From positions 496,001-560,000 of the forward strand of contig MU008194.1 of assembly GCA_010909165.1 (NCBI GenBank): a stretch of 64,000 bases of DNA, given 5' to 3'. Made by a program: the position numbers and the translations under genes. Source of the stretch: Anthoceros angustus (lineage: Eukaryota; Streptophyta; Anthocerotopsida; Anthocerotales; Anthocerotaceae). Shown piece after piece: positions 31,882 through 43,056 of this stretch (positions within the stretch are counted from its first letter, which is position 1; the number at the start of each line of letters is the position of its first letter). The notes under the pieces are model-generated. The model saw only the letters and a list, made by a program, of their open reading frames with translations, had not been told where the DNA came from and did not search any database.

Positions 31882-33632
31882 GTGACCCGATGCAAAAAAC
31901 CCGACAGAAAGCCCTCACACACACCTGTTTCTTCCCATGTGGAATCCGGTTTATCCATACTATGGGCAACAACTCCTCTTTCTTGATCGAGATCCGGATG
32001 GTCTTGCAAATCATTCTGCTCTCCTTTTGTCATGCGGAAGAATGCTACATGAATCACCTTCAATTTGGAATGGCCAACACGCTCTAAACATTTTTTGTCA
32101 CAACAATGCCGCTTTAAATCGGCGCACAACTTGGCCCTGGAACAATGCTTCTCTAAGACCAAATCCATTCTAGCTTTGGCCGGAGGTACTTTACGCTTGG
32201 CAACGTCAGTGCAGCTTGTTGCACACAAATCCTCACCTTTCGGCTTCGGATGTGCGCGAGGCATCATCTCAGGCAACTCCAACTGGATGGCATCACAATC
32301 ACCAAACAAAGATCCGGGACCACGGACCACATTAGCTCTTGGATGACTCCCAAGATTGTAACTCCGCCATCACTGCGTGCGATATTGTTTCCAAGCCAAG
32401 CCCAAAATCAACAATGCTGTGGATCTTCTCACCAAAGTCCGAGACTCGCAACACTCTCCACATCGTAGTCTTGCCCAATGCTCTGCACAGTAGCACATTC
32501 TCGATAGTATTCTCGACCCGCCCACAAAGATCCGCCGAGGGCCGACCTTGTCGCCGGGCGTCGTGTTATTATTACGCCGCCGTGAGGTACATCTTCGCGA
32601 TGCGCCGCCATCGTGACCAAGAAGTCCGGATGGATGGTGCCGAGCCGCCTCGTGGTGGCACGGTCGGGCCTGCGTCGCTGCGTCGAGCACCGGACATCCG
32701 GTTAAACGCGCACGAGTTCTTCTTGTGCGATCCTCTCCGCCCGCATCGCATCCGGATCGCATGAAAAAGGTCGCCATCGGCAACCATATCCTCCGCTCCA
32801 CCCTCCATATCTCGGAACACGCACATCGCCATCGCTTCCACCGCTGTGAAGTCTGCCACCGGTCTCTTCAAGGACTATGCCCGCCGACGCCGCCATAGCT
32901 CGTGAATCATCCTCAAAACTACGACGCGGGTTGTGCAGCATCCGTCCGAGATCAACAATTGAGTCGTCGGACTCATGGCCACCCGTTCGAATGACATGCA
33001 TCGACCGCCCGGCTTTTTACCGTCGAACACGCCGTCGGCTATGTCGGTGGCCATTGCTCTCACACCGAGGGGCGTGTGACGTCCAGCAGGGAGGAGGAGG
33101 GGATGCGCAAGACTCGATACAATTCGCGGGCTTTCGTGGCAAAAAGAGCCTTCGCACTAAATGCTGGCAATGAAGTCGAGGTGTCCACTTTGCGGCTGGT
33201 AGGAAACGGCGGCTGTGTACAGTTGCTAGTCGGTGGATGCTGAATCGCTCTAGGTGCCCATCGTTATGCCACGGCTGAACACTATTTTAGCCGTGGCATA
33301 ACTAGCATATACCTTAGAATATGCTCAATATAACATTTGCCACATTAGCCGGGACAATGGCAAAACACGGACGCCGGCGACAAAGCATTTAAGGAGTTGC
33401 TTGATTACAGAGCCTGCCTTGCCCTGTGTCTTCCTTCATGAAGGCACAGCGACCCCACCTTCCCCTTTCTACTTGGTGTAGATTCATTCTCGCTTTGGCG
33501 GGAAGATGTGTATTTCCCTCTAGCTTATGTGTGGGCGGGAAATGCAAGAGATTGCCGCGGACTGGAGAAAACGGGTCGTTCTCACACTCACCCGCACTTT
33601 GTCCATCGGGCAGCCGGCACAGAGATAATAGC
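31882..33632. other. Unassigned sequence with a GC-rich part and a perfect hairpin
   Basis: 31.9-33.1 kb has overlapping open frames on the minus strand (for example 32702-33001 and 32875-33063), but none shows a domain I know. 32500-33060 is rich in CG dinucleotides compared with its surroundings. A perfect 14-base stem lies at 33263-33302. Probably repeat-derived; no supported gene. Confidence 0.45.
33263..33302. repeat. Perfect 14-base inverted repeat with 12-base loop
   Basis: gttatgccacggct at 33263-33276 pairs exactly with agccgtggcataac at 33289-33302. It lies between unassigned regions and could be a small palindromic element or a relic of a MITE-like terminus. Confidence 0.9.
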
Positions 33633-35875
33633 ACACTCGACCTCCTCATCGCCAGCTGCAATGTTGCTCGAGGGTGCAGCAGCTTAGTCGTCTGTGAGCA
33701 TCAACTTCAACTCCCGCTTGCACAGATCGTCCTGTTTGAGAAGTTGCGTCATGCGTATCGCCTTTTAACAATCTAAACACTTCGTGATCTCACTTCTTTC
33801 ATAGTTGCATACGAATGGCTCCTCCGGCTCAAGCGGAAGAATGACTCCAACAAATCGCAGGACGCCCGGTGGAGAAAAAAGGCGACAAGGGCAGACTCAC
33901 GTGCCTTGAACGAGGCGACGAGCCTGCACTCCAGCCCGACTCCAAGGACAACTCAAATCACGCCACCGATGCGGGTCTTTCCACAAGAGCATCCTCCGAC
34001 CAAGGCATCTTTCCGTAGTCCTTACAAGCGGTCCGATATTGACTTGATCCACCGATGTACAAGATGATCTCGCCATTTGACATTACAAAGAGAAGTTGGA
34101 TAAGGCAACAACGACCCAATCAAGACTTGCTCTTCTTGTATGTGTCGATGGAGGATGATGCCAACCACACCAGCCAAAAGAAATGTGCGGAGCAGCTTGT
34201 TTTCACGCAATACCATGAAGGATGAGCAGTGTACGCTATATTGCCGATCCGCTCAAGCACAAGGAGCCTCTTCGTCTGGACCCGCAATGGATTAGAGTAT
34301 ACAAGGTCATGGTGAAGAACTTTGACATTGTGGCGTACAACCAGAGCGGAAAAGGCAAGAACTTTTGAGGCATTGCGACACGGTGATGGACATCGTGTCT
34401 TCCACAAGGCTTTGCACCAGCAATGTTTAGAAGGTGTGCGGATGATGCATTGCTTACATCGAAAGGGCATACTGCTGCAGAAGGCCCCTAGCATGGCATC
34501 TGGTGGAAATCAAATGGCAACTCCTAGTGCCCTAATGGGAGCAGCAAATCCATCCGCCCGCAGTGATCGCTGGCAACCGCCACCGATATGCCTAATCGCC
34601 GCTGCAATTGCAAGAAAAGGTGGTGGCACAAAATATAATTCAAGGACACGAAAGTTTAGTTTACGAAATGAAAGCCCGCCGGTAAGAGGGGTTGCGGTGA
34701 CACGGACGTCCGGTGCTTGAGTCCAAGCAACAGTCCACCCACACTCGACCTCCTCATCGCCAGCTGCAATTCTCTGTTCTCGACGCAAAGAGTCGGGTGA
34801 GCATCAACTTCTCAACTCCCGCTTGCACATGATCGTCCTGTGATTTGAGAAGTTGCGTCATGCGTATCGCCTTTTAACAATCTAAACACTTCGTGTTCTC
34901 ACTTCTTCATAGTTGCATATGTAATGGCTCCTTCAAGCGAAGAATGACTCCAACAAATCGCAGGACGCCCGGTGGAGCAAAAAAAAGTCTAGACTAAGGC
35001 ATCACTGTGCCTTGAACGAGGCGACGAGCCTGCACTCACGACTCCAAGGACAACTCAAATCGCCACCGATGCGGTCTTCCACAATAGCATCCCCTCCGAC
35101 CAAGGCATCTTTCCAGAGTCCTTACAAGCGGTCCGATATTGACTTGATCCACCAGATGTACAAGATGATCTCGCCATTTGACATTACAATGAGAAGTTGG
35201 ATAGTGCAACAACGACCCAATCAAGACTTGGTCTTCTTGTATGTGTCGATGGAGGAAGATGCCAACCACACCAGCCAAAAGAAATGTGCAGGAGCAGTTG
35301 TTTTCACGCAGTCAGTCATGAAGGATGAGCAGGTGTACGTCATATTGCTGATCTGGCTCAAGCACAAGGAGCCTCTTCGTCTGACCCGCAATGGATTAGA
35401 GTATACAAGGTCATGGTGAAAACTTTGACATTGTGGCGTACAACCAAAGCGGAAAAGGCAAGAAATTTTGAGGCATTGCGACACGGTGATGGACATCGTG
35501 TCTTCCACAAGGCTTTGCACCAAAGAATGTTTAGAAGGTGTGCGGATGATGCATTGCTTACATCGAAAGGGCATAATTGCGTAGAAGGCCCCTAGCATGG
35601 CATCTCGCTACGGTGGAAATCAAATGGCAACTCCTAGTGCCCGGAATGGGAGCAAGCAAATCCATCTGCCTGCAGGCAGATCGTTGGCAACCGCCACCGA
35701 TATGCCTAATCTGCAGCCGCGAAGCAAAACTGCAAGAAAAGGTGGTGGCACAAAATATAATTCCGCGGGGCACGTTTCAGCGTCTAGTTTACGAAATGAA
35801 AGCCTGCTGGTAAGAGGGGTTGCAGGACACGGGACGTCCGGTGCTTCGAGTCCAAGCAACAGGTCCACCCACACT
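33633..35875 (+). repeat. Tandem duplication of about 1.1 kb, content unknown
   Basis: Copy 1 is 33633-34740 and copy 2 is 34741 to about 35875. Both start acactcgacctcctcatcgc and end near gtccaagcaacag. They differ by many small indels. Copy 2 holds the longer open frame (35012-35419: KRSDIDLIHQMYKMISPFD, QDLVFLYVSMEEDANHTSQK), which is broken in copy 1. A second frame (VKTLTLWRTTKAEKARNFEA) overlaps its end. I do not recognise the protein. Confidence 0.85.
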
Positions 35876-36479
35876 CCGAGCCGCGGGTTTTTCCTAGCCC
35901 ATGGCCGCTGCGATGATGTCACCCTAACCTCTCTAGCCGATGAAGACGAAGATGAGGATGCGGGTGGGGACCAGGACAATGAGGGGTGTCATGTCGTGTG
36001 ATACTAATCTCTGCACTTGGGTTTAGTGTTTGATTAGCATTAATTAATCTAATTACTTATCTTTAAGTAAGTAATTAGTGTTAATTAATCTAAAGTGCTT
36101 ATGTTAATTAAGCGTTGATTAGTGTTAATTAATCTATGGTGCTTATGTTAATTAAGTATTGATTAGTGTTAATTAAACATGGTTAGCAATAGCTAAGTGG
36201 ATAAGCTCAAGTAATATGCTTTGGCATATTCCTTGCATATTATAGTGTATTCTTAGGATATCTTAGAATATGCCACGCCATAGGATATCTTAGAATATGC
36301 CATGCTGTGATCTAGTATATATAGACCCTTCCATTGAGGACAAGCTCGGATCAGCCTGTCCTCTAGATATGCAATGCAAGGTGTTATGAGGAGGCCAAAG
36401 CTATGACTCCGAGAGCGATGTGTGAGGAATTTGCGTGTTGTTCTCGTGGGGAGAGTGTGTTTGTGCCACGACGTGCGAG
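35876..36479. other. Short acidic frame end, AT-rich 44-base repeats, A/T-rich flank of copy B
   Basis: To 36001 an open frame ends in an acidic run (SLADEDEDEDAGGDQDNEG). 36073-36180 holds about 2.5 units of a 44-base repeat (attagtgttaattaatct core). 36190-36420 repeats gatatcttagaatatgcca twice and has a tatatatag near 36317. This could be the remains of an LTR of copy B, but no partner was found. Confidence 0.5.
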
Positions 36480-36499
36480 CTACTCCCTCCTATTGTTCC

Positions 36500-36660
36500 C
36501 GAGCTCAACAGGTGGTTGAACACAAAACATGTGGTATCCCCTATTGCACCGATCACAAAGAAGCATTACATCATCATCATCAGTACGTCCACAAACCTGA
36601 CACTCCAAGTCTTTGGGTGGACGCCACATTGTAGGCCGTAGTTGAGGGTCCAAATTGGGT
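36500..36660 (-). pseudogene. PHD finger, copy B, truncated
   Basis: CQVCGRTDDDDVMLL, LLCDRCNRGYHMFCVQPP, then unrelated residues (VELGNN). The last Cys pair seen in copies A and C is missing because homology ends near 36510. It is preceded by the integrase tail (NCAPCHLPNLDPQLRPTMW), as in the other copies. Confidence 0.88.
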
Positions 36661-36739
36661 AAGTGGCATGGTGCGCAGTTCTTGAGGTGATCCTTCCATC
36701 TTCGCCATCGATCCTTGAGCTCAAGCACTCCATCTTTGC

Positions 36740-37656
36740 CTACTCGCACGACCCGCAAGATGACTCTGGTGGATACCTCCAAGGTGTTGCGCTTCCGGCG
36801 TGTAGACATAATCTCCAACTTCGAACTTGCGCACCTTGGGTTTCCATGTCCCTCCTCGTGTGTAAGCATAGCGCAGTTGATCCCTGTGTTGCGCTATGGC
36901 AAGGTTCTCCATTGCCATGGGCATGATCCGTTTGAAAAGCTCGCCTTTCCGGTCTCGTAGGCAATCATCCGCATTGCGCCAATCCACTGGTGCTTGTAGC
37001 CTTGCTTGCCTCACGTTTGGCAAAAATGGTTGTCGCCCATACAACAAGTAGTATGGTGAAAAATTGCTCAAGGCTGCTTGATTGCTCACCCTGTACCCTA
37101 GCACTAGGTATGGCATCCCTTCATCCCATGTCTTCGGGTCATTTGTGAGACAATACTTGCGCAAGGCCCGCTTGAAGGTCTGCACCAAGCGTTCAGCAAG
37201 TCCATCGGCTTGAGGATGATCTCTCGACGTACGTCGATGATCAATCAAGCTCCTGTCAAGCAAGTCTTGAAATTCCCCACGGAATTCTTTGCCCTGGTCA
37301 GTGAGAACCTCTGCACATGCTCCATATCGACTAAGAACGGAAGCCAAGAACGCCTTACTGGTAAGCCGAGAGTCACGCTTGGGTAAGATGGCAACCTCGC
37401 ACCACTTGCTGAAATGCTCCACCATTAGCATGACATGCTTGTTTCCAGTACGCGTCTCTGGCATGTCTGGCATGAGATCCACACTCCACCTGTAGAAGAG
37501 TCCTCGGATCGGCAGAGAGTGAAGCACAACATCATTGGCTGTGAACCTTGCCTTCACTCGATCGCACTCTACATTCTGCGACCAGCCTTTCCACATCTCC
37601 ATACATCCTTGCCCAAAAGTGTGTGGGCTGAGCATCAGAGGTGCGCTTAGCACCAA
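36740..37656 (-). pseudogene. Integrase, copy B
   Basis: Best-preserved frame of copy B. VKARFTANDVVLHSLPIRG, FYRWSVDLMPDMPE (Asp 1), VLTDQGKEFRGEFQ (Asp 2), RRTSRDHPQADGLAERLVQ (Glu), GPY/F-like SNFSPYYLLYGRQPFLPNV, then the basic C-terminal region RYAYTRGGTWKPKVRKFEVG. The N-terminal zinc-binding part is not in this frame. A frame change near 36790 leads to the PHD segment. Confidence 0.92.
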
Positions 37657-37919
37657 AATGCCCTAAGCCTTCATGCACTGGTGATGAGTCTCACCCGATC
37701 CTCCGGCTTGGGTACAATTCTATCTCCATGAGAATCACGGACATACATTATGTCCTCCTTCCAATAGTACCGAGCCACCTTCTCGTAGCTTGGCCCGCTC
37801 GAGATGAAAGCCCTTGTGGCAATTCCCCAGACCTTAGGAAGGTCACCGCTATTGCATCCGCCCAGATGTCCCTGACGGACTCTGCATACAAAGCGATGAG
37901 TGGAGGCATCTTGACATCC

Positions 37920-38715
37920 TCATGCGCATGGCCAACATGGTATCTGGACTACTCTCCCCACCGGTTGCTCGTCATCTGAATCTTGCCTGGCCCCTGTAGT
38001 GTCTTCGTTACGAGGTAGAGGATTCCTTGACAACCCATCAGGATTAGAGTGAACTCTACCTGCTCGGTGTTCGATGACAAAGTCATACTCCTGGAGAATG
38101 AGAGCCCACCTCGCCAGCTTTCCTGTAAGCTTGGCGTTCGTCATCAACCAGTGCAAGGGTTGATGGTCGGTGATTAGTCGAAATTGATGTCCAAACAAGT
38201 ACGGACGAAAGTGTCCGACTGCCCACACTGCTGCAAGACATTCTCCTTCATAGGCAGAGTAGTTGGACTCCGCCTGGTTGTTGCTCCGACTGGCATAGGC
38301 AATGACATGTTCCTCTTCCTTGTCATTGATCTGCGCCAAGATCGCCTATGCCGTACTTGCTCCAATCGTAAAGTACGAACGGCCATCAAGTTTGGATGAC
38401 CAAGAATTGGCGAGCTCATGAGTCTACCCTTCAACTCCATGAAAGCGACTCCTCCTCTTGAGTCCAACGCCAAGTCACCAACTTCTTCAACAAGTCATTC
38501 AATGGCGCGCAATCCTGCTCATCCGGAATGAACTTCCTGTAGTAACCGCCAAACCCAAGAATGCCCTCAACTTGAGATGTCGTTTGGCACAGGAATGCGC
38601 GATTGCCTCCACCTTGGTGGCATGCGGCGAGATCCGTCAGCGTGATCCAATGACCCAAGTACAACACCTTATCCTCTCCAAATCGACACTTCCTGGATGG
38701 GCCTTCAACCCACAA
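37920..38715 (-). pseudogene. RNase H region, copy B
   Basis: From 38715 down: GEDKVLYLGHWIT-like thumb sequence, ILGFGGYYRKFIPDEQDCAP, LKKLVTWRWTQEEE, then after frame changes EEEHVIAYASRSNNQAESNY, FRLITDHQPLHWLMTNAKL and EHRAGRVHSNPDGLSRNPLP. Homologous block by block to 15289-15840 of copy A. Confidence 0.88.
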
Positions 38716-38721
38716 GCAGCC

Positions 38722-39420
38722 CTAGCAAAGGCGCTCGAAGATGTTGTAGATGCTCCTCAAAGGTATTGCTGAAGATGATGACGTCATCAATGTAGCACTT
38801 GGCGAAATGCAAGTCCTTGAGCTCATTGTCCATGTACCTTTGAACTGCGTTGGCGATGTCTTCAACCAAATGGCATGTAATTCCACTCGTACAAGCAATC
38901 TCCCAACGCCGTTTCTTCTTGTCTTCTTGGCGATCTCTACTTGGTGAAACCCTAGCCTCAAGTCCAATGTTGAGAAGAACTTGGCGAGACCCAATGGTGT
39001 CGAAGATCTCTTGACCGTCGGCATGGGATAGTGGTCATGTGGGATTCGCTCGTTCAACGGCCGATAGTCACCACACATTCTCCTCTCCGTCCACAATCCA
39101 TTCTCATCCTTCTTTTCGGAAGCATCGCGCAGCTGCATCGCGAGTTAGATCGTCGAATCAGCCCTAGCTTGAGAAGCTCTTGGCATCGATTCTCAACCAA
39201 ATCCCATGGCCAACTCCCTCTGCGGAACCTTTGGTTCATCCGTGGTCGATTCTATGTGGAACTTCCCTTTGGTGTACTTCCCCATCTCCGCAAGCGTGAA
39301 AGCAAACACATGTCGCGATGCCTCCAACAACTCCTTTAGCCGACGCTGATTGCTCTTCAACTCGATTCCTGTTAACCACTCATGTGGCTGTGGCTCAGAT
39401 GGCTTGCACGCTTCCTCTAC
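38722..39420 (-). pseudogene. Reverse transcriptase, copy B
   Basis: HVFAFTLAEMGKYTKGKFHI (39.3-39.4 kb), KRRMRMDCGRRGECVV in a shifted frame, RRMCGDYRPLNERIPHDHYP, LAKFFSTLDLRLGFHQVEI. The YxDD region near 38780-38810 is only seen in a shifted frame. Decayed Ty3/gypsy RT. Confidence 0.85.
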
Positions 39421-39519
39421 GTGCTCGCTCTCCTTGCCCTCCAAACTCGCCTTCTCCTGTTGAGATGCGAGTGCTGGAATGTCCTTCACCCACCGAACCC
39501 GCTGCTTCAACCCCGCCTT

Positions 39520-40292
39520 CTTCTGGTTTCGAAGTTGGTAAGCGACTCCAGCGCTAAACAACCAGGTCATCATGTTCACGTCAAATGCTTGCCCAAGCAA
39601 TCGACACCGTTCCTTCTCGGTCACTCCCGGTGTCTTCGTGGCTCCGGCATCAAATCCCATGGCCAACTCCCTCTTTGTGGCTGGTGGCTCTCCCAAGGCC
39701 TCGCCATGTCATCCACCACAACGCCGGGCCATGGTTCTGGCGTAAGACTTGGACTTAGACACAAAGGTTGGCCAAGCCGCCATGGGGTGTCCAGCGTGTT
39801 CACAGGAAGTGCGGCTTGTCGGTCTTGATGACTTGTTGGGCATGCCTTCCGATGCTAGCACATCCTTGACAACATGATTAGGTCGCTTGGTGAACGACCT
39901 CGCACACTTCAAATGTTCCAAGGAGCAAGGTTAGTCCACATGGACCTCAACCTATGAGCCCTCGAACCAAATTGAGTGCATCCAATAGAAGCTCGACCCA
40001 ACACTCCTCGGATCGTGGCAAAGTCCTCCCGAACTTGCTTCTTCACGCTCATGCATCTTGGCACATTCTCCAACATGTATCCACAAGGCCTTTCTTGCCC
40101 TTTACGGATCAAGCGCAAGATCCTCATCGGTCATAGAACAATGCCGTGGATCCTTCAGACCTTGACCCTTGCCTCGCAGAGGATAGTCCTTGACACTCCC
40201 AACCTGCGATGACAAGGTCCACCGGTTGCCCAAGACAACTCAAATGGGACAACCCTATCATGCGAACATCCATCGGCAGCGCCTTCTGGTAA
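39520..40292 (-). pseudogene. DNMT3-like methyltransferase, C-terminal half, copy B
   Basis: Reads on from the CACTA insertion point: ALPMDVRMIGLSHLSCLGQP, motif IV VDLVIAGWECQGLSSARQG with the catalytic Cys codon at 40193-40195, motif VI CGYMLENVPR with ENV at 40062-40070, VREDFATIRGVLGRASIG, motif VIII GSRAHRLRSMWTNLAP near 39921-39960 (compare DNMT3 SAAHRARYFWGNLPG), and motifs IX-X KRELAMGFDAGATKTPGVTE and RCRLLGQAFDV near 39570-39680. The motif set is better preserved than in copy A. Frames change between motifs. Confidence 0.87.
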
Positions 40293-41376
40293 CACTACTA
40301 CATTTGAGGATCCAAAACAACGTGTAAAAACAACGCATGTTTGTAAAAAACAACGGAAAAGTTGGAAAAACAACGGCCACCCGAACCTAGCTGAAAACAA
40401 CGAAATACCATTGTTTTCGTTTTGCGTTATTTAGGAACCGTTGTTTTTCCTAACTCATCTTTAACCCATACCCCTAACCCCGTTCCCATTATTTCTTTCC
40501 GTTTTTCGTTACCGTTGGTCGTCCCGCCCACCGTCCCCGTCCATCATTGTCGTCCACCATTCCGCCCGCTGCTTCGCCCACTGCCTCGCCCGCCGCCTCG
40601 CCCGCCTGCCTCGCCTGCCTCGCCCGCTCCCATTCCCTGCTTCAATTTTTCCCATTTGGCTTATAAAATAATAATTACTCAATGAAAATACTTTATTAAA
40701 AATGGGATGATAACAGGATGCTCCGTGTTCAATTCCACCACCGCAGAAGAAGTTTTTCACGGCTAAAGAGGTACAACCGCACTTTGTTCCTTACCACCGC
40801 TTTGGCTCCCATTTTTAAGTCGTCGATGCCAAAGAAAGGAAGAAGGGCCTGCAGATTTGACCTTCACTCAGTACGTTGAAAGAGTTGATTCAGAAATGTC
40901 TGTTCCGAAAAGGTGTTGCGGTGACCCCAGAATTTGTTTAGTTACCTCAATTCATGGCTTCCGATTCTCACCGTGAAACATTTGTTGCAAGGCGTGCAAG
41001 CATATAGACTACAGCTACTTGGTAGTAGAGAGGCTTGCGCAACCAAAATAAGGGAGAGACTTTCAACTTGGCGGTTGAAACATCGAATGGTGTGTCAACT
41101 GCGGACAAGACAGAGGCTCGCATACATGACACAAGAGGATGGACTCTTTTGTCGCCGGTGTATCGCCTTGCTAAGTGTGCTGCGTAACAAACATGATACA
41201 AAAGGATCTCACCTAGGCTCGCAACACCAAGCTGAAAAATGAGCACAAACACGCAACTGTAGCAATAGCCACCGCAATCCATCCAGATCGATACCCAAGC
41301 TCAACGGTAATAAGGCATGTCGGTTGCACTTCAATCCAACCAAAGCAAGTTGTTAGAACAAAGATGAAAACCACAC

Positions 41377-41895
41377 ATGCCTCGCCATTGCACCGAGTTC
41401 GTGGTCAAGGCATGGTTTGAAAGACAAGAAAAGCAATTGCGTACAAGAAGAGGTTTGAAAGTCGCACATCACATTGCAGAGAGCATTAGGTCTCGCCTAC
41501 ATCGCAGCCCAAAATTGCTGCTTGTTCAGAGAAGGATAATACTCTTGACCATAGTGAATGAATTGCATACCGCTGAGAGCCACTCGGCTCGTCGCATTGA
41601 TGTAATGCAGTTGACCAACGACTGCAGGATCAACCCCAAAGCGCTTCACATCTCATGTACGAAGATGGTTGGTGTAATGTGCTGGCCAAATGAGGATGTG
41701 AATAATCCGAAGATGGAAGAGTCAGACATGTGCGAGACTTGGGTTCCACCACCCCACGTTGAAAATGGTGCATACAAACTAGAACCGTACACATGTCTTT
41801 GTGGTAGAGGTTGCCCCAAGGAGGTACATGTCCAGCACCTCCGAACAAAAGGAGAAGGAGATTGCCACAAGGGAACCCCGCATGCCATAGCTTAA
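41377..41895 (+). other. Open frame in the CACTA-like element, unidentified
   Basis: Open for 172 codons from the ATG at 41377 (VAHHIAESIRSRLHRSPKLL, VMCWPNEDVNNPKMEESDMC). No transposase motif was recognised. It runs into the tandem duplication that follows. It may be a relic of captured or decayed transposon coding sequence. Confidence 0.3.
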
Positions 41896-43056
41896 ATCTC
41901 CCAAACTTATCTATCCGAATGCAAGGAGCTCATAAGGCTTCCAGACGTTACCAAAATGAAAGGAGCACAATCCACCATGACCATGTGAGATATGAACAAA
42001 CATATAACGATGACACCACTAAGCCCACTCACCAATTGCCCGACAGAGATAGTGTGCCAATCCCATCCGCCACCGGCCCAAAGCATGACAACTCCATTGC
42101 CGAATGCAAAACCATCAAATGGTGGTCAAGACGAAGGTGCCATCAATGAACCGAGCGACAGCTCGAGATCGCCTTCAACCTCGACCTCACACCGAACGCA
42201 ATATTGAAGCGAATGTGAAGTTCGGACTAGGAGGCGATCGACATAGACATTGCAACTTGTTAATCTGGTACATTCCCATGACGAGGATGAATCGGCAAAG
42301 AGCGTACGCTTAGCCTTGATTAGATCCGAGACACCTCACATACTGAAGTTCACAAAATGATGCACACCGCCGCATAGTAGTCAACATCAACAATCCGCCC
42401 ACTGTTTTGCTTTAGTTCGTCGGGATGCTCGGTCAGACCGCTATTCCAGACGATGAGCCTCCTCGAACCCCGCATGCCATAGCTTAAATCTCCCAAACTT
42501 ATCTATCCGAATGCAAGGAGCTCATAAGGCTTCCAGACGTTACCAAAATGAAAGGAGCACAATCCACCATGACCATGTGAGATATGAACAAACATATAAC
42601 GATGACACCACTAAGCCCACTCACCAATTGCCGAGTAGTGTGCCAATCCCATCCACACGCCAAAGAAGCATGACAACTCCAGCTTTCGATGCAAAACCAT
42701 CAAATGGTGGTCAAGACGAAGGTGCCATCAATGAACCGAGCGACAGCTCGAGATCGCTCTTCAACCTCGACCTCACACCGAACGCAATATTGAAGCGAAT
42801 GTGAAGTTCGGACTAGGAGGCGATCGACATAGACATTGCAACTTGTTAATCTGGTACATTCCCATGACGAGGATGAATCGGCAAAGAGCGTACGCTTAGC
42901 CTTGACCGTTAGATCCGAGACACCTCACATACTGAAGTTCACAAAATGATGCACACTGCGCATATAGTAGTCAACATCAACAATCCCCACTGCTTTTGCT
43001 TTAGTTCGGATGCCCGGGTATCTCGCTATTCCAGACGATGAGCCTCCTCGAACCGC
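41874..43056 (+). repeat. Tandem duplication of about 592 bases inside the CACTA-like element
   Basis: Copy 1 is 41874-42465 and copy 2 is 42466 to about 43056. Both begin aaccccgcatgccatagctt and end cgatgagcctcctcgaacc. They share long identical runs with several small indels. No protein recognised. Confidence 0.9.

Noticed and set aside
32370-33063. Overlapping minus-strand frames in a GC-rich patch as a gene
   Set aside because: Openness in several frames at once is expected from base composition; no recognisable domain or splice signals.
36190-36420. LTR of Ty3/gypsy copy B
   Set aside because: It has LTR-like features (TATA-like stretch, repeated words), but no matching copy was found beyond 47.4 kb.
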